Shown here piece after piece: positions 27,701-41,300 of a stretch of 64,000 nt of DNA (the first letter of the stretch is position 1; each line of letters opens with the position of its first letter). The notes under the pieces were generated by a model. The model saw only the letters and a program-made list of their open reading frames with translations. It was not told the origin of the DNA and did no database searches. Position numbers and translations under genes: made by a program. The stretch is from Apostichopus japonicus (Eukaryota > Echinodermata > Holothuroidea > Aspidochirotida > Stichopodidae). The stretch spans positions 3,557,984 through 3,621,983 of the forward strand of contig NC_092564.1 in assembly GCF_037975245.1 (NCBI RefSeq), written 5' to 3'.

Positions 27701-29151
27701 GACAAATTGCGGAATTTCAAAGAATTTTAAATCGGCCAATTGTAAAGCAATGCAACTGAAATTTTCAGAATATGCTTATTTTATGGTGGTCCACTCATGC
27801 AATAAATTTGGGAATTTTTCAAAAATGTCGAACTACAACATACCCCAAAATCTGGTGATTTGATATGGAATGACCCTTATGACTAATCTGAGAACCCAGA
27901 TTTTTGTCTCTTTCAACAGTTCTGCAATTAAAACAAAGTGTAATATGGAAATGTTGTCACTGTAAGCGACAACTTACATTTCATTTCACTGACATGTTGG
28001 TCTTGTTTGGTGATGGTGTGATATCGCAACAGTGCTCTTATCATTTCACAGACAATAAGAGGGAGAGTCACGACATATTGCCTCATCCTGTATACATACA
28101 TGATTGCTTATTAGGAAGCTCAACTTTGTAACCTATCAACTTGACTACTGTATTGTTCAACCGTTAAGTACCTTTCTGAGTATACAGTACATACACAAAA
28201 CCTAAGATATTGTTAAGGTTACAGTCAATAGGTTTTATTTATCCATCTTCACTTTTATTGATACTTAAGAGATGACAGATTGAATTATGCTGTTTGCTTT
28301 CAATTCTGGATTTATGCAATATTGATCTTGTATAATGTAGGAATTGGGGTAAAAGCCATTTCAGTTGAAATCAAAGTGGAGCCCAAAATCTTTTAAAATG
28401 TTCCTTTCCCAAAGGAATAGTTTGGAAGTTATTAACAACACAGTATTTGCTATCTGGTCAAACTACAGAGTTGAGAGAAACAGTAGTATTTTAAGCTGGG
28501 TTTTTATCTGTTACACATACAGTCAACCAAACTGTTTCCTTTCATGGTGTGTGACCAATGATAGATGGTACCATGATTCATGCTGCGGAAGTCAGATATA
28601 AGCTACAACATTACTCAAGGTGTAAAGTAGTTAGTGAAATACAACGGTCCTTTGATGTCAGTGAAACAGAAGGAATCTGTGCACTTTAGAGTCCATGTCT
28701 GCATTGTTGATATCTTAAGAAGGGAACAATTAGGTATTAGATTCTTAAATATTTTACTTTTTTTTTAATTGCAACTTTCATACTAAATATTGAGTCTTCA
28801 GCAATGTTCAATGATCTCTCAGCTGTCCCGGAAAGTGTCATTGCCCCAACTGACTAATGCAAAATATTGCTTATGATAAGCATGTGTATTGGTTTGGCTA
28901 GTAAGGTAAATATATTTCACAAGGAGTAAATCATACATAAAGTATGTGTACATTTACAATATTATTAATTTAATATGAAATTTCAAAATTCTTTAATAGT
29001 TTGCTTGTATGATGATTTGAATTATTGTCTTTAACAGCTGGAAGAGATGATGTAACCGAGTGAGTCTCCTTCACATCTACTATACAGATGCTTCATACTG
29101 TATGAGGATATCAAGGACGTTTGCTATTCTTCAAGTCAGCCTGTGAGCACT
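24782..29151. other. Intergenic region between the divergent CEP70 and TDRKH genes
   Basis: Holds the CEP70 leader, a foldback MITE (25270-25506) and probably both promoters. No TATA box or coding exon can be supported. An acceptor-like TTTAACAG before 29038 suggests that the TDRKH first coding exon begins there after a 5' UTR intron. The open frames at 25688-25972 and 27657-28601 have no recognisable domain. Confidence 0.5.
25270..25506. mobile_element. Foldback MITE with long inverted repeats
   Basis: About 40 bp at each end are near-perfect inverted complements (CCGGGTCACATCTGCGCGAT on the left and its complement on the right), with ATTCAACACGCGATTCAACT inside the arms. The whole is about 237 bp and non-coding. 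I could not identify a target duplication, so the superfamily is unassigned. Confidence 0.75.
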
Positions 29152-32100
29152 ATGCTTCGGAATCTAAGCACCAGCCAAAAGGTTGCAATAGCAGTAGCTG
29201 TGCCTGTCTCTGTAGCTCTTCTGTATCTGCTCTTCAAAAGTAGAGACGAAGGTTTGTAAATTCAATGTTAATAAAGTAAAACAATATGGTCAGTTCTTTG
29301 GGCTTAAAACTGTTATCTTCAGTAATAGTCTGTGAGGCTATTGCTACTGTATTGACGAAATGTGCCTTTGTACAAAAAAATGCAGTTTGCAGTGGAGGAA
29401 GTCTTCCAAACTTATTTATAAAGATTTCACATTGATTTTGCTTTTGGAGAAGGTATTGTTGTAGTGTGAACAGGCTTTTAGAACAACACAATGACTAAAC
29501 CATTCAAATTAAAATGTGATCTTACTACCAATTTTGCACACAATTCCAACCTTTAAATTTGTTGTAAATTTTGGTTCATTACCAAAATATGAATACTAAA
29601 ACCAGCTGCATGTGAACAAGGCTCTGCGGTAACAGAAACCATCCTGTCCAAGAAACCCTCCCAATGGAGAATACAGCACTATCATAGCAATAATAGATAC
29701 GGTGCATAACTTACAAATGTGCAACAAATCTTTTTAAGCAATTTTACCTTAGCACTTCCTTTGTTATTTGTTTATACATTTTCAGTTGCATTCCGTTTAA
29801 TTGTCTTTTCATTCTTGAAGAGTTTGAATACTCTAACCGACCAGAGAAGAATCTGGTCATCAAACATCAAACCAGTCTTGAAATTAAAGTGCCTCGAGAA
29901 AAAGTTGGAGCAGTCATTGGTAGAGAGGGATGTGTCATTAATAAGGTGAGAAACATTAATGTAAAGGAATACTTTAACTGAACCTAAAACTTATTTGATT
30001 GAATTCCAATTACAAGTAGTATCTGTTTGTAAAGTGGAAGGACCTTAGAAATAAATATGCTTCTCTATGTATTACTGTACAGGACTGAATCCCAGGGGTC
30101 TGCCATCAAATTTATGTGGTTATTGTTTCCGGTTGGTGCCGGGTTCACAGCGACCGCAAATCAAGTACTGTTAATGTAAAAATATTTGTTTCTTCATGCA
30201 CAGATTAGGGAAGCCACTGGTGCCAGGCTGAAATTCATGGACCATGATAAGAATGAAGATGGACCGAGATTGCTGGTGATTACAGGGAAGCCCTCCAGTG
30301 CCTTAGAGGCTGAACAGATGGTGCACAAAATAGTATCGTCTCCAGTGCCACTGTCGGTAGAATTCATGGTACCAGTTCAAGCCGTGGGTCGTATCCTGGG
30401 TGAGATTCAGCATCAATTACAGTACCTTCTGTTTTTTTACAGGGGAACAGGTACAGTATATACATGTTCATGGGTAGGAAAGAAGAGCAGAATTTGAAGG
30501 GAGATGTGGGTAGGGTCTGAAGATGAGGGTTGAGCTATGTAGAGAACAGTCATATCCTTATAATTATGTATTGCCAAATAGAACCAGTTTTGTGATGTAT
30601 CATCTCAAACATGTTCGTCTAAGCCTACAGTAGTACATTTCTAAACTCTACCACCAATGCTGTATTGATTACCCTAGGTGGGTTTGTAGAGCTGATGATT
30701 TCCAGGTGTTTACAATCAGCAGGCTTCTTTTCGCCAGGTTTTCAACAATTTAACAGTTGCATCTACATACAAGTTAATTTTGGTTACTGGCCACAGTGAC
30801 ATTTTTGTACAGCTTTGTTTGAACATTGAAGTATGTTTAATATTGTTATGATTGTTTGCTAGTGAACCAGAAAATGCGTTTGGGAAGTTTATGACAGGTA
30901 CCTGGCTTGAGAGATAGGTAGTCACAAATTAGCTTCCATAGCTACTTTGAAATCAGCGTATAGATGATGCACTGTTGTGGTACTTTTTACTGTATTGTTC
31001 TGACCAGTCTCCATGTTACTTAATTTACATAGCCTGTGTGAATGTTTTCACTTTTCATACACCTGCTTCTCTAAGGCTGATGCTCTTGCAAAGATCAATG
31101 CAGTGGTACTGTACAACATGCAAGTTTTCTGTATTTTTGCTGCACTTTGGATGTTTATTTCTCTCTTGTATCTCTAGGGAAAGGTGGAGCTAATGTTAGA
31201 AGCATCATTAGAGCCTCAGGAGCCAAGATTCGAATCCCCAGAGAAGAGGAAAGTCTGGAGAAAGACTTCAGGCTTTGCACAATCCGCGGCACACCTGAAG
31301 AGATTGCAACTGCCAAGGTGAGGCATCTCGTAGTCTGCGTTACTACGGTCTTTTGCCAGAGATTGTAAATATAAAAAACAAAAAGAAACATTTCTAACAA
31401 CTTTTAAAACAATCAGTTATTTATCACATCTTCACATCTGACCCATCCCAAAACCATTCTGATTCTCCATGGATTTTTTTTTTTTAAATTTGTTTTAGGC
31501 AATGATTGAAGAAGAAATAGCTTTAGAAGAAGAGAAAAAGCAGAGGTTAGCAAACGCATCCGCTAATAGGAAACAAAGAAATCCAGATAAGGCAGGTGGG
31601 TGAAACTGTTTTATTTCATTTTTTGTTCTTTTAACACTTGATTCAGTGTTTGATACAAGTAGAGACTTATAAGCACTTTAGGCTGAGAATAATTTACCAG
31701 GTATCAAATAGTGAACGTTGCACTTCACATCAAACTGGTTTGTATGTTGTCTGACTTAAACATCTTTTACTGGCACGTCAGGTCTTAAAATAATTGAATA
31801 ATCTTGACAATGGACCCAAAGCCACAAATTACTAGAAATGGAGAGGGTACACCTCACTAATATATGACCTGACTCGACTCTACAAGCGTGCTTCTACTCT
31901 TTCTAGCCCAATAAGATGGTATTGTGCATAATAGCCTCCTAGCCCTCACTTTCCTACAAGTGATCCATACTTCTTTTACATATGAATCTATCAGTCTAAA
32001 GGTACACAAATGCATTTTCAGAGGATATTTCTGTCATCACAAATATGTAAAAATTGAGGCCAATGTTTTATCCAGTGTAAATTTTTATGGGATTGTCACA

Positions 32101-35100
32101 CATTTCAGTCTATATTTCTAAGTACTTATATCATTGACTTGTGTTTAGTGATGCAGAAGACACTTATGTTATTGTATACTGTGTCAGTTTAAATATTGAA
32201 ATTGCTGTAGTAGAAGTTAAAATAAAGTCATAAACTAAATTATGGTGACACAAAACTGCTGTACAAGTTCTTTACCTACAGTATGTGTCACAAAAAAGGC
32301 CAGCAAAAAGACATGACTGAAATCTAAACCAAGCATAGCAACCCTGTGACAGTAAAGAAAGCCTGGCCAGTATCTTTGTTTGACATACAAGAAAGCAGCA
32401 ACTATTGTCAGTCATAACACTAATGCAGGGTTGTCCAACATTTTGCAGAGGAGGGCCACATGAAATGATTATGATGAGGGAGTGGGCCGCATGAACCCTA
32501 CGCTCGATTTTTCCATTTTTTGCCCGAAGCCCAAGGCAACAAAATGTGAGCACTGCGCGCGGAGCGCACTGATTTATTTTTCTTCCTGATAAAACAGATG
32601 AATAAAGTTCAGCTGCCCCCCCCCTCCGCTGAGAGAGTGTCACACAAACTGACCTGTATGCAGTTTTTTTGACCCAGAAGGTTCAAATGATTGATTATAT
32701 AGCTTCAAATTGTTATCAATAAATCTGCTCACTAAAATTTCGCACCGTAGAGCATCTCTGGCGGGCCGGACGCAACCCTGCGGCGGGCTGGAAGGTGGCC
32801 TGCGGGCCGTAGGTTGGACAACCCTGCACTAATGTGATGGAGCATAGATGCAGTTTGCACTGATGCAATTGGCCATTTTAACTTAAAGGAATTGTCTGGT
32901 GGAAGATTTTGATACATTGTCTTTGTAGTTATTATTTTTCTCTTTCTAACCATGTAAAAATTGTCCCAATTCGACGTTTTCTTCTTGTAGAAATCTGGTT
33001 TTCAAATTAACCAGTTTCTCACCAAAAGTACCGTTTGTTCGAACGCTTCAATATGGTGATTGACGTAGTGGTTGCAGATAGGCAAAACAGGCGACTTGAA
33101 GTTAGCACTCCCAATTCCGCAGCAAATAAACTCACGTGTAAGCACATTGGATTGCCTCATATATATAACGTACATACTCGCGAACGTATATACTACGATG
33201 CTCAGTTGGTGTACTTGTATAGCGTTACACATAGTACACTCACACTCAAACCACAGTTCATTAACTGTTCTTCGAAATCGCTGAAATAAAATTCACGGAT
33301 CAAATTAACAGTAAAAGGAAACTTGTAAAGTATTCGTTAAACCGAAAGATGAATCTTGGCGGAATCAATGTCATCGCAGAACTGTCCGATTGTAAACGTT
33401 AGAGTCTAGCCTATACACGCGAACATTCTTCGCGCTGGAGCTGGATAGCGCGATGTGTAAACAACGAAGAGCCTGCTGTTCTTATCTTGTGTTTCACAAA
33501 GACCACGAAACCACCGATCTACTACATATATGGCGGCTTAAGGAGTTTTTTAAATCATATCTAATTTATAAGAAATTTCACCGGAAATTATTGAAGAAAT
33601 TGATCGAATCGTTGTCAGAGCAGAATGTAGCACTGAGAAGCTTAGGCTTCGCAGAACTGTCCGATTGTCAACGTTTGAGTATAGCCTACATGCGAACATT
33701 TTTCGCGTTGGAGCTGGATAGCGCGATGTATAGCCTAAACATCGATGAGTCTGCTGTTAAAATTTACCTTGTGTTACACAAAGACCACGGAACCACCGAT
33801 CAAGTACATGGCGGCTTAAGGAGTTTTTGAAAACATATCTAATTTTAAAGAAATTTCACCGGAAATTAAGGAAGAAATTTATCTGTATACAAACGCTGTT
33901 TTTGTTGTGATTGCCGTATAGGTACTGTGCGGAGGTGGGTTATGACGCAATCTGCTATGGCAGAGCTGACGTCACGTATTGTACTGTTCAAATCATATTT
34001 GAAATGTCTATCCATAACGATTAAAAAATCGTTTCTCTGTCAAACGCAACATTAGCGTTCTCATACTTTGACAACATGTTTAGAAAATTATTTACTATTT
34101 TTTAAGCTAACTTCTTTGGGCCACCAGACAATCCTTTTAATTTAATATGTGGTTCTTCTTCAATTCTTATTCAAGTTTAACATCTCTTGTATTTCACAGC
34201 CTCTTCTTCTGCCCCTCTGACCGTTGCTCAGCTAGAGCAGGTACGATTCCCAGCTCATGGTGACTTCTTTACAATCTATGTGTCTGCAGTGGAACATCCC
34301 AATCACTTCTGGATGCAGATCATATCGACCAAAGCTTCAGAATTAGATCTCATGGTGGAAGAAATGACAGAGTTTTATAACCAAGCAAGAAATCAAGAGG
34401 TAAGGCTAATGTGCATAAGTTCAATTGATGGTAAAGATAGGCAGAGTGTGTAGGAAGATGTCACACAGTTTGTCTGTGGGGTAGTATCAAATTTGTATCA
34501 TAAACAGTATCATCACTTTCTTCTGAAATATTAATATGAATCTTGTTGTAGCCATTAATTTTTTTTTCAAATTTAATTAAAATGATTAAAAAATTTGTCA
34601 TAAATCCCGCATCACCTTTCTTGCCTTTATTAAACTTCTTTTCAGTCTCATACAGCAGACAGCCTCTGCACTGGGGACATTGTTGCTTCTCCGTTTGAGC
34701 ATGACACTTCTTGGTATAGGGCAAAGATTGTTGGTTTCCTGGAAGAAGGCAAAGTAGATTTGTACTTTGTTGACTACGGTGATTACGGAGCGGTCCCCAA
34801 GGAGAATCTATGCAAACTCAGGTAAGATCTTTATAATCGTGTTTCTGCAAAGGCTGCGTATGAATCCAGTTTCAGTATACGAGGTATTAAATTATTCAAT
34901 ATAGGAAGCTCACACTGTTATTCTTTAATCTGTTTGTTTTCCAAAAACCAGTTTTAAATGTTTTTATAAATTGGTAAACTAGGAGAAGATAAATAGCTGT
35001 CTTTGTCACTACCTCTTTTGACAATTGAATAATTAATGTGGGTGGATTTTTGCATTTATCTGGCATTTATCAGGGAAATGTAAAAAGTTTGAAGTAAAAA

Positions 35101-38100
35101 CAAAACTTTGGTCATGTTGGTATTTTGGGTAACTAATGTGTTTTGATGTGTAAATGTAGTGCAAGTGTCATAAATGACGACAATGTCATAAATGGCACTT
35201 GGGTTTTGGCTGAAGCAAATTCACTGGATAAATCTGGCACTGGTTGTGGTGTTTTGGTTGCACATTCCTAGAACTAAACAAATAGTAATCAAAGATAATT
35301 TTTGTATATTTTTTCAAAGAATTATAATGTTCAGCTATATACTTATCAACCAGTGTCTGACTGATTAACATTTGCATTGTAATTTTCATCAAAACTAGTC
35401 ACTTGTGAAACTATACAAATGTGTCTTCACAGAATGTTTACTACATGACGTGATATGTTGAATACCATGGTTAGAAATAAGGTAACATGTTGAATTTAAT
35501 TAACGTGAAATTTTGTTGTTTTCCATTCCTTCTAGGGCTGATTTTCTAAGTCTTCCTTTTCAAGCCATCGAATGTTCTTTAGCTGGTATTGAGTCTTTAG
35601 GTAAGACTTTCATTCTTACTAAATCCATTGTTTACATTTTATTCTATAGTACGATGAAACCCACTGTGTATGCCCAACGTATGCATTTCACCTTTATAGG
35701 CATAATTTGTACCAATAGGTAGTTATGTTATTACACACTTAACTGTTTATTTCGTTTTCATGTGAAAGTAATCTTTCATGAATTGTTGCATAAATTAAGA
35801 AAATTGAGAAACCTTCTTAATTCTAGGAGTGCATTCTATCTTCCTAGGTTTTCTTAGTGAGATGTATGAGTTTGATTTTAGGAGCAAAACAACAAACTTA
35901 CATCAAACCTTCCTGTAGAAATACATAAATCAATAAAGGATCTATAAAAAAGAAGGCTCTTGCAGTGTACCAAGAGATGGGAATGAGCACATTAAGTATT
36001 TTACAACATTGGAAATGGCTATTAACCTTAACAATAAAGGGGCACTCCTTAGTTTATGAAGAGGGTTTTTCACAAAAGAGGGGAAAGAAAGATTTGATAT
36101 ATCTGTAGGTTACACTGCAACTGGATAATAATAATCTGAGATTCTCACCTTTTGGAGTGTGAATAAATGCTTCTTGGAGTTCATGTAGGCCATTGCACTA
36201 GTAAAGTAATTTGAGTGAATCTGGTGGGATGTTGCTACGGTAACACAACCAGCTTCTTTCAATTTCATGATATATGACTAACCAAGTGTCCCTTTAAGTT
36301 TAGATGAGAAGTGGCCAGAAGAAGCTATAGATGTCTTTGATAACTTAACATACTGTGCGCAGTGGCAGCCATTAATGGCTAGAATGATGGGTTACGAGAG
36401 AAGTGGACCAAAGACTCTACCCTGCGTCGACCTAGTCGACACCTCCTCAGAAGAGGTGAGTGATAATTGGCCTTGAATTCAATTCTCCTTGAACACAAAG
36501 CTGTATGCTAAGATTCAACCCTGCATCGACCTAGTCTACACCTCCTCAGAGGAGGTGAGATATAATTGGCCTTGAATTCAATTCTCCTTGAACACAAAGC
36601 TGTATGCTAAGATTCATCCCTGCATCGACCTAGTGGACACCTCCTCAGAGGAGGTGAGTGATAATTGGCCTTGAATTCAATTCTCCTTGAACACAAAGCT
36701 GTATGCTAAGATTCATCCCTGCATCGACCTAGTGGACACCTCCTCAGAAGAGGTGAGTGATAATTGGCCTTGAATTCAATTCTCCTTGAACACAAAGCTG
36801 TATGCTAAGATTCATCCCTGCATCGACCTAGTGGACACCTCCTCAGAGGAGGTGAGTGATAATTGGCCTTGAATTCAATTCTCCTTGAACACAAAGCTGT
36901 ATGCTAAGATTCATCCCTGCATCGACCTAGTGGACACCTCCTCAGAGGAGGTGAGATATAATTGGCCTTGAATTCAATTCTCCTTGAACACAAAGCTGTA
37001 TGCTAAGATTCATCCCTGCATCGACCTAGTCTACACCTTCTCAGAGGATGTGAGTGATAATTGGCCTTGAATTCAATTCTCCTTGAACACAAAGCTGTAT
37101 GCTAAGATTCATCCCTGCATCGACCTAGTGGACACCTCCTCAGAGGAGGTGAGTTATAATTGGCCTTGAATTCAATTCTCTTTGAACACAAAGCTGTATG
37201 CTAAGATTCATCCCTGCATCGACCTAGTGGACACCTCCTCAGAGGAGGTGAGATATAATTGGCCTTGAATTCAATTCTCCTTGAACACAAAGCTGTATGC
37301 TAAGATTCATCCCTGCATCGACCTAGTGGACACCTCCTCAGAGGAGGTGAGTGCTAATTGGCCTTGAATTCAATTCTCCTTGAACACAAAGCTGCATGCT
37401 AAGATTCATCCCTGCATCGACCTAGTCTACACCTTCTCAGAAGAGGTGAGTGATAATTGGCCTTGAATTTAATTCTCCTTGAACACAAAGCTGTATGCTA
37501 AGATTCATCCCTGCATCGACCTAGTGGACACCTCCTCAGAAGAGGTGAGTGATAATTGGCCTTGAATTCAATTCTCCTTGAACACAAAGCTGTATGCTAA
37601 GATTCAACCCTGCATCGACCTAGTGGACACCTCCTCAGAAGAGGTGAGTGATAATTGGCCTTGAATTCAATTCTCCTTGAACACAAAGCTGTATGCTAAG
37701 ATTCAACCCTGCATCGACCTAGTGGACACCTCCTCAGAAGAGGTGAGTGATAATTGGCCTTGAATTCAATTCTCTTTGAACACAAAGCTGTATGCTTAGA
37801 TTCATCCCTGCATCGACCTAGTCGACACCTCCTCAGAAGAGGTGAGTTATAATTGGCCTTGAATTCAATTCTCCTTGAACACAAAGCTGTATGCTAAGAT
37901 TCAGTCAATGTTACTTAACGATGAAGAATGACTGATCAACCTAATTATAGTTCTGCCCAAATGGTGATTTGCATGGAGTTTCTGCTTTGGTATTTATTTT
38001 GCTAAAGAGCCTAGCCCTTATTTTTTGGATGACCAAATTTTTCATTCAGATGATATGACTCCAAGTACAAGTGTATCTTTAAAACCTTGATAACTCTTTT

Positions 38101-38355
38101 AAAACTCAGCTCTGTTAAACTTTACTCAGCATCAAGTCTTCCATGTAGACCGGCTTTCGTGACATTCAATCTTTATAGTGACTTCAGTCTTCAATCCATC
38201 ATGGTGTCTGTAATTCTTGTTTCGTATCATTTCAGGATGTTAATGTCGCTGCAGAGCTAGTCAAGAGAGGGTATGGAAGGGACACCACAGTAAGCTCAGC
38301 GAGAAAACCAACTGCTGACACAAAGATGAAGCCTCAAAGTACTCTTGACTCATAA
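29152..38355 (+). CDS. TDRKH: Tudor and KH domain-containing protein (TDRKH/Papi)
   Basis: Mitochondrial outer-membrane scaffold that binds PIWI proteins and supports piRNA 3' trimming. Exons: 29152-29251, 29821-29945, 30204-30399, 31178-31317, 31499-31595, 34200-34399, 34646-34821, 35536-35600, 36304-36455, 38236-38355 (TAA). Phases agree, giving 456 residues. A hydrophobic anchor at about 10-28 (VAIAVAVPVSVALLYLLF) sets the start. KH1 (about 52-117) has the loop G67-R-E-G70. KH2 (about 126-188) has G141-K-G-G144, split by the 30400-31177 intron. The Tudor region (about 225-365) has YVSAVEHPNHFWMQII, WYRAKIVGF and DLYFVDYGDYG with its aromatic-cage residues, then ADFLSLPFQAIECSLAGI. The C-terminus is shorter than in human TDRKH (about 560 residues). 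Intron 31596-34199 holds two transposons, and intron 36456-38235 the 99-bp array. The start is chosen by alignment to the family anchor. Confidence 0.95.
32426..32826. mobile_element. hAT-like MITE, 401 bp, with 8-bp duplication
   Basis: Ends CAGGGTTGTCCAAC and its complement GTTGGACAACCCTG; CACTAATG flanks both sides (32418-32425, 32827-32834). The interior has GGGCCACATG and GCGGGCCG motifs, as in Charlie-type hAT elements. It sits in a TDRKH intron, 60 bp from the next element. Confidence 0.9.
32887..34136. mobile_element. TTAA-flanked non-autonomous DNA transposon, 1.25 kb
   Basis: Inverted ends AGGAATTGTCTGGTGG and CCACCAGACAATCCTT (one mismatch plus end differences) are bordered by TTAA at 32883-32886 and 34137-34140. 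Inside, a roughly 275-bp segment is duplicated in tandem (about 33376-33590 and 33651-33870), marked by two copies of GCAGAACTGTCCGATTGT and of GGCGGCTTAAGGAGTTTTT. The 125-codon frame at 33453-33830 is this repeat, not a transposase. Confidence 0.78.
36035..36296. mobile_element. Possible small MITE abutting a TDRKH 3' splice site
   Basis: TAAAGGGGCACT on the left and AGTGTCCCTTTA on the right are inverted with one mismatch. The right end lies seven bases before the first base of exon 36304-36455, so the pyrimidine tract of that acceptor would be element-derived. The ends are short and no clear target duplication is seen. Confidence 0.4.
36411..37902 (+). repeat. Donor-seeded minisatellite 3 (TDRKH, 99-bp unit)
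   Basis: The last 40-odd nt of exon 36304-36455 and its donor GAG-GTGAGT are repeated as a very regular 99-bp unit, 15 copies including the exonic one (starts near 36421, 36521, 36620 and on to 37808). Units are nearly identical and most keep GTGAGT or GTGAGA. Read-through beyond the true donor reaches TGA in seven codons. The next acceptor is at 38236. Confidence 0.93.
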
Positions 38356-41300
38356 CTTAGTTCAGCTCTCTTTACTGAAGGTATCCATCTTGTATGGCTG
38401 CAAGTATTTGTGTTGTCTCTCTGCGTATTCCAGAGCCAACCGATTTCTGGAATTTCAATGGTAAAACTGTCATAAAAGGATAAAGTCACTTGCAAAAATT
38501 GGTGGTAAGGTCGCATTTTCTAGATTATTTGCAGACATCATTTTGATGTTTTATATTGTCAACATGTTTAGCTTCAGAAACAAATGAATCTCATTAGTTG
38601 CAGGTACAGTAGGTCCACATTTGTGGTCTCAACAACCCTGCAGGTATTTTGGTGGATGTCAAAATTCACCATACGACAACAGTGGTTCCAAGTCTCAAAG
38701 CTTTGTAAATACAACGACTTCCTAGTCTACGTCTTGGTTTAGTTCTTCCTTTGCACTCTAACATATATTTTCTTTTGTACGATCTGAGTTCATTTTTAAA
38801 GAATTGTCAGGTTGAATATGAAGTCCACATGCACAAAAGCTACAAAATGCACAAAGGAGCTTATAGATATTTTCCCCCTCCCCAGTCCCCACTCCACCAA
38901 TTTCTATCATAGGGAGTATAAATTAGTTCAAACCCATTTTACGTCATAGATGTTTAAATACTCCTGCATTACACACAGTTTAGTGAGTGCATTGTAGGTG
39001 TCAAAGTCATTGGCAGCTACTGCAATCAACGAATCATTTTTTCCCCCCTTTTAGCTGTCAATATGTTATTTGTCATATATATCCAAACTTGATTGAATCC
39101 AAATTCAACTTGTATGTAAATCACTTATATTCCTAGTATCCACACAGGCTAGCTGTGTGACCAGTGGGTTTCACTGGTCATATACATTTGAACCATCAGC
39201 TCTTTACTTTGTTAAAAGTCACCTTTTGGATGTCAAATTGTTACTTGTCATATCCAAAAAACTGATTGATTCCCCATTCTACTTTCATGTTAAATCACCT
39301 GCACTCTCTAATGCCCATACAGGCTTGGTGTGTATGTCACAGATCTTATACACTTCAACCATCAGTTATTTAGTGGTTGTTACGGTACCACCCTTACCAG
39401 TTGTTTTCTATGTTTTATATATCCCTTTAATATTCCTAACCTACATATGGTATCAATCATTGCTAAGCATGCCAGTCAGATACAGTCAAGAAGCCTGCCT
39501 TACTAGATGAGAAGAAGAGTCTGCAAACTTTATCACCCATTGTTTTCCTCAATCAAAATTTATAGTCCTCTGAGTAGAGAAGTTGGATTTTTTTGAAGTA
39601 AATTTAGCTTTTCAGCAGTTGTGTTTTGTTCTGACAGTTACTCATGTTTTAGTGGGTTGTTTCTTAAAGAGGTCAAGTGTGGTACAGCTTGAAATTGTTT
39701 AGTGTTCAAGGATGACGAAAGGATCTTATCATAAACCAAATCATATGGGGCTTCAAGACAGGGTTATCTATTGGTGAGATAAAGTAATTGATCAAAGCAT
39801 CTGAGAAATTTGACTGAAGTATCTTTCAGTATAATACACTTTAAAATTAAAATGATTATCCACATTATGCAATGGCCATTGATATTTACTCCTATGTAGC
39901 TTGTTTGTTTGATACCCTTTTAAAGGTGACTGTACTGTACTTTAGCTGTTTTGGGTGCTTATGTCTTCCTTTTGTTGCAGGAACCTCTCAATCAACTTTG
40001 CTTTATAAAAATTTATCAGTACAAATTTAGTTTGATATAGTATTAAAAATAATTAGAAAAGAAACTATGTAAAGGTAAATTTGTTTTTGTGCACAGAATA
40101 GCTTAGCTATAATTAATTTTCCTTTTTAAATTTTGTCTATTACATTGCTTTATATTGTTTATTCAAAATCAACAGAAAATCAGTCAAAACTATAGTGAGA
40201 AATTTTGTATTTAGGTAGATTTGATTTTGTTACCACGGATGCATCCTATTTTATTCTTCTGATTTATTATTTTTGACTTGATATGATTTATTTTGACATT
40301 GTTTTAGTTTGAACCATACCCTTTTTCTGATGGGTATGGTTCAAATAGGTTGTAGTCACTTGTGCAATCCTGTGTTCTTTTCAGTGTGACATATGATGTG
40401 AGAAGTTGTTTTACTTGTTTGAAATGATTCACAGTTAATTTGCAGTTTTCTTCCTATGCCAACTGAAAATAAATTTATCTTATTATATTACTGAAAATAG
40501 GTTTGGGGTCAATTTATTGCATTTTGATTAGTGGTGGTTTCATAGTGTCGGTCCTTTGGTTAACTATAGTGATACAAACATTTTGACTCATTCTAGCAAA
40601 AAATTCCATTGCGTTATCAAATTTAAGAGAATTATGGTGGTGATGCAATTTATGCATAAATGATATTTAAAAGGCAGAATTAAATAGTTACACAACATTG
40701 CGATATCATTTTTCATTGCTCTTTTTATCAAGTGGTAATTTACCTCATTTCATAGGTTACAATTATATCTTAGTGACATCAATTTGGCCAACACAGAACA
40801 ATTTCTTGAATTTGTTGGAATTCAGTACTATATAGTTAAATTGGGATTGGACAATGAGTGAATGTGTAATAACACACGGAATACTTTACATTCCTTTTAT
40901 CAGTTCAGAGTGAAATTGTCTTCCACTGGTCACACCAATACCAGTTTCCGTTTCAGTATAAAATTGATGCAAGGTTACATACTCAGCACCTGAGATAATT
41001 ACTACAGGATACAGACACATGCAGAAGGCTAAACATTAGCATGCAACTGTTGCTATTGAGCTAGAATATATTTACATTCATGTGCACATCTAGAACTGAG
41101 AACAAATCGAATATGAACCATTATTGTAAAGCACTAAGCCAGGCTACCCATGGAGGTATAATTTTAGTAAAACTGAAATTCAGCCAGCTATGTTTTAGTA
41201 GGTCTGGGTGTCTAGCTTATGCTGCATTGTTGCACAGTGCAATTCAAAGTTGTTAAAAGTTTTATCCGGGAAGATTTACCTGTCAAAATTATAAAATGAA

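Noticed and set aside
39157-39510. 117-codon frame after TDRKH
   Set aside because: AT-rich 3' region with no recognisable domain, splice sites or codon-use signal.
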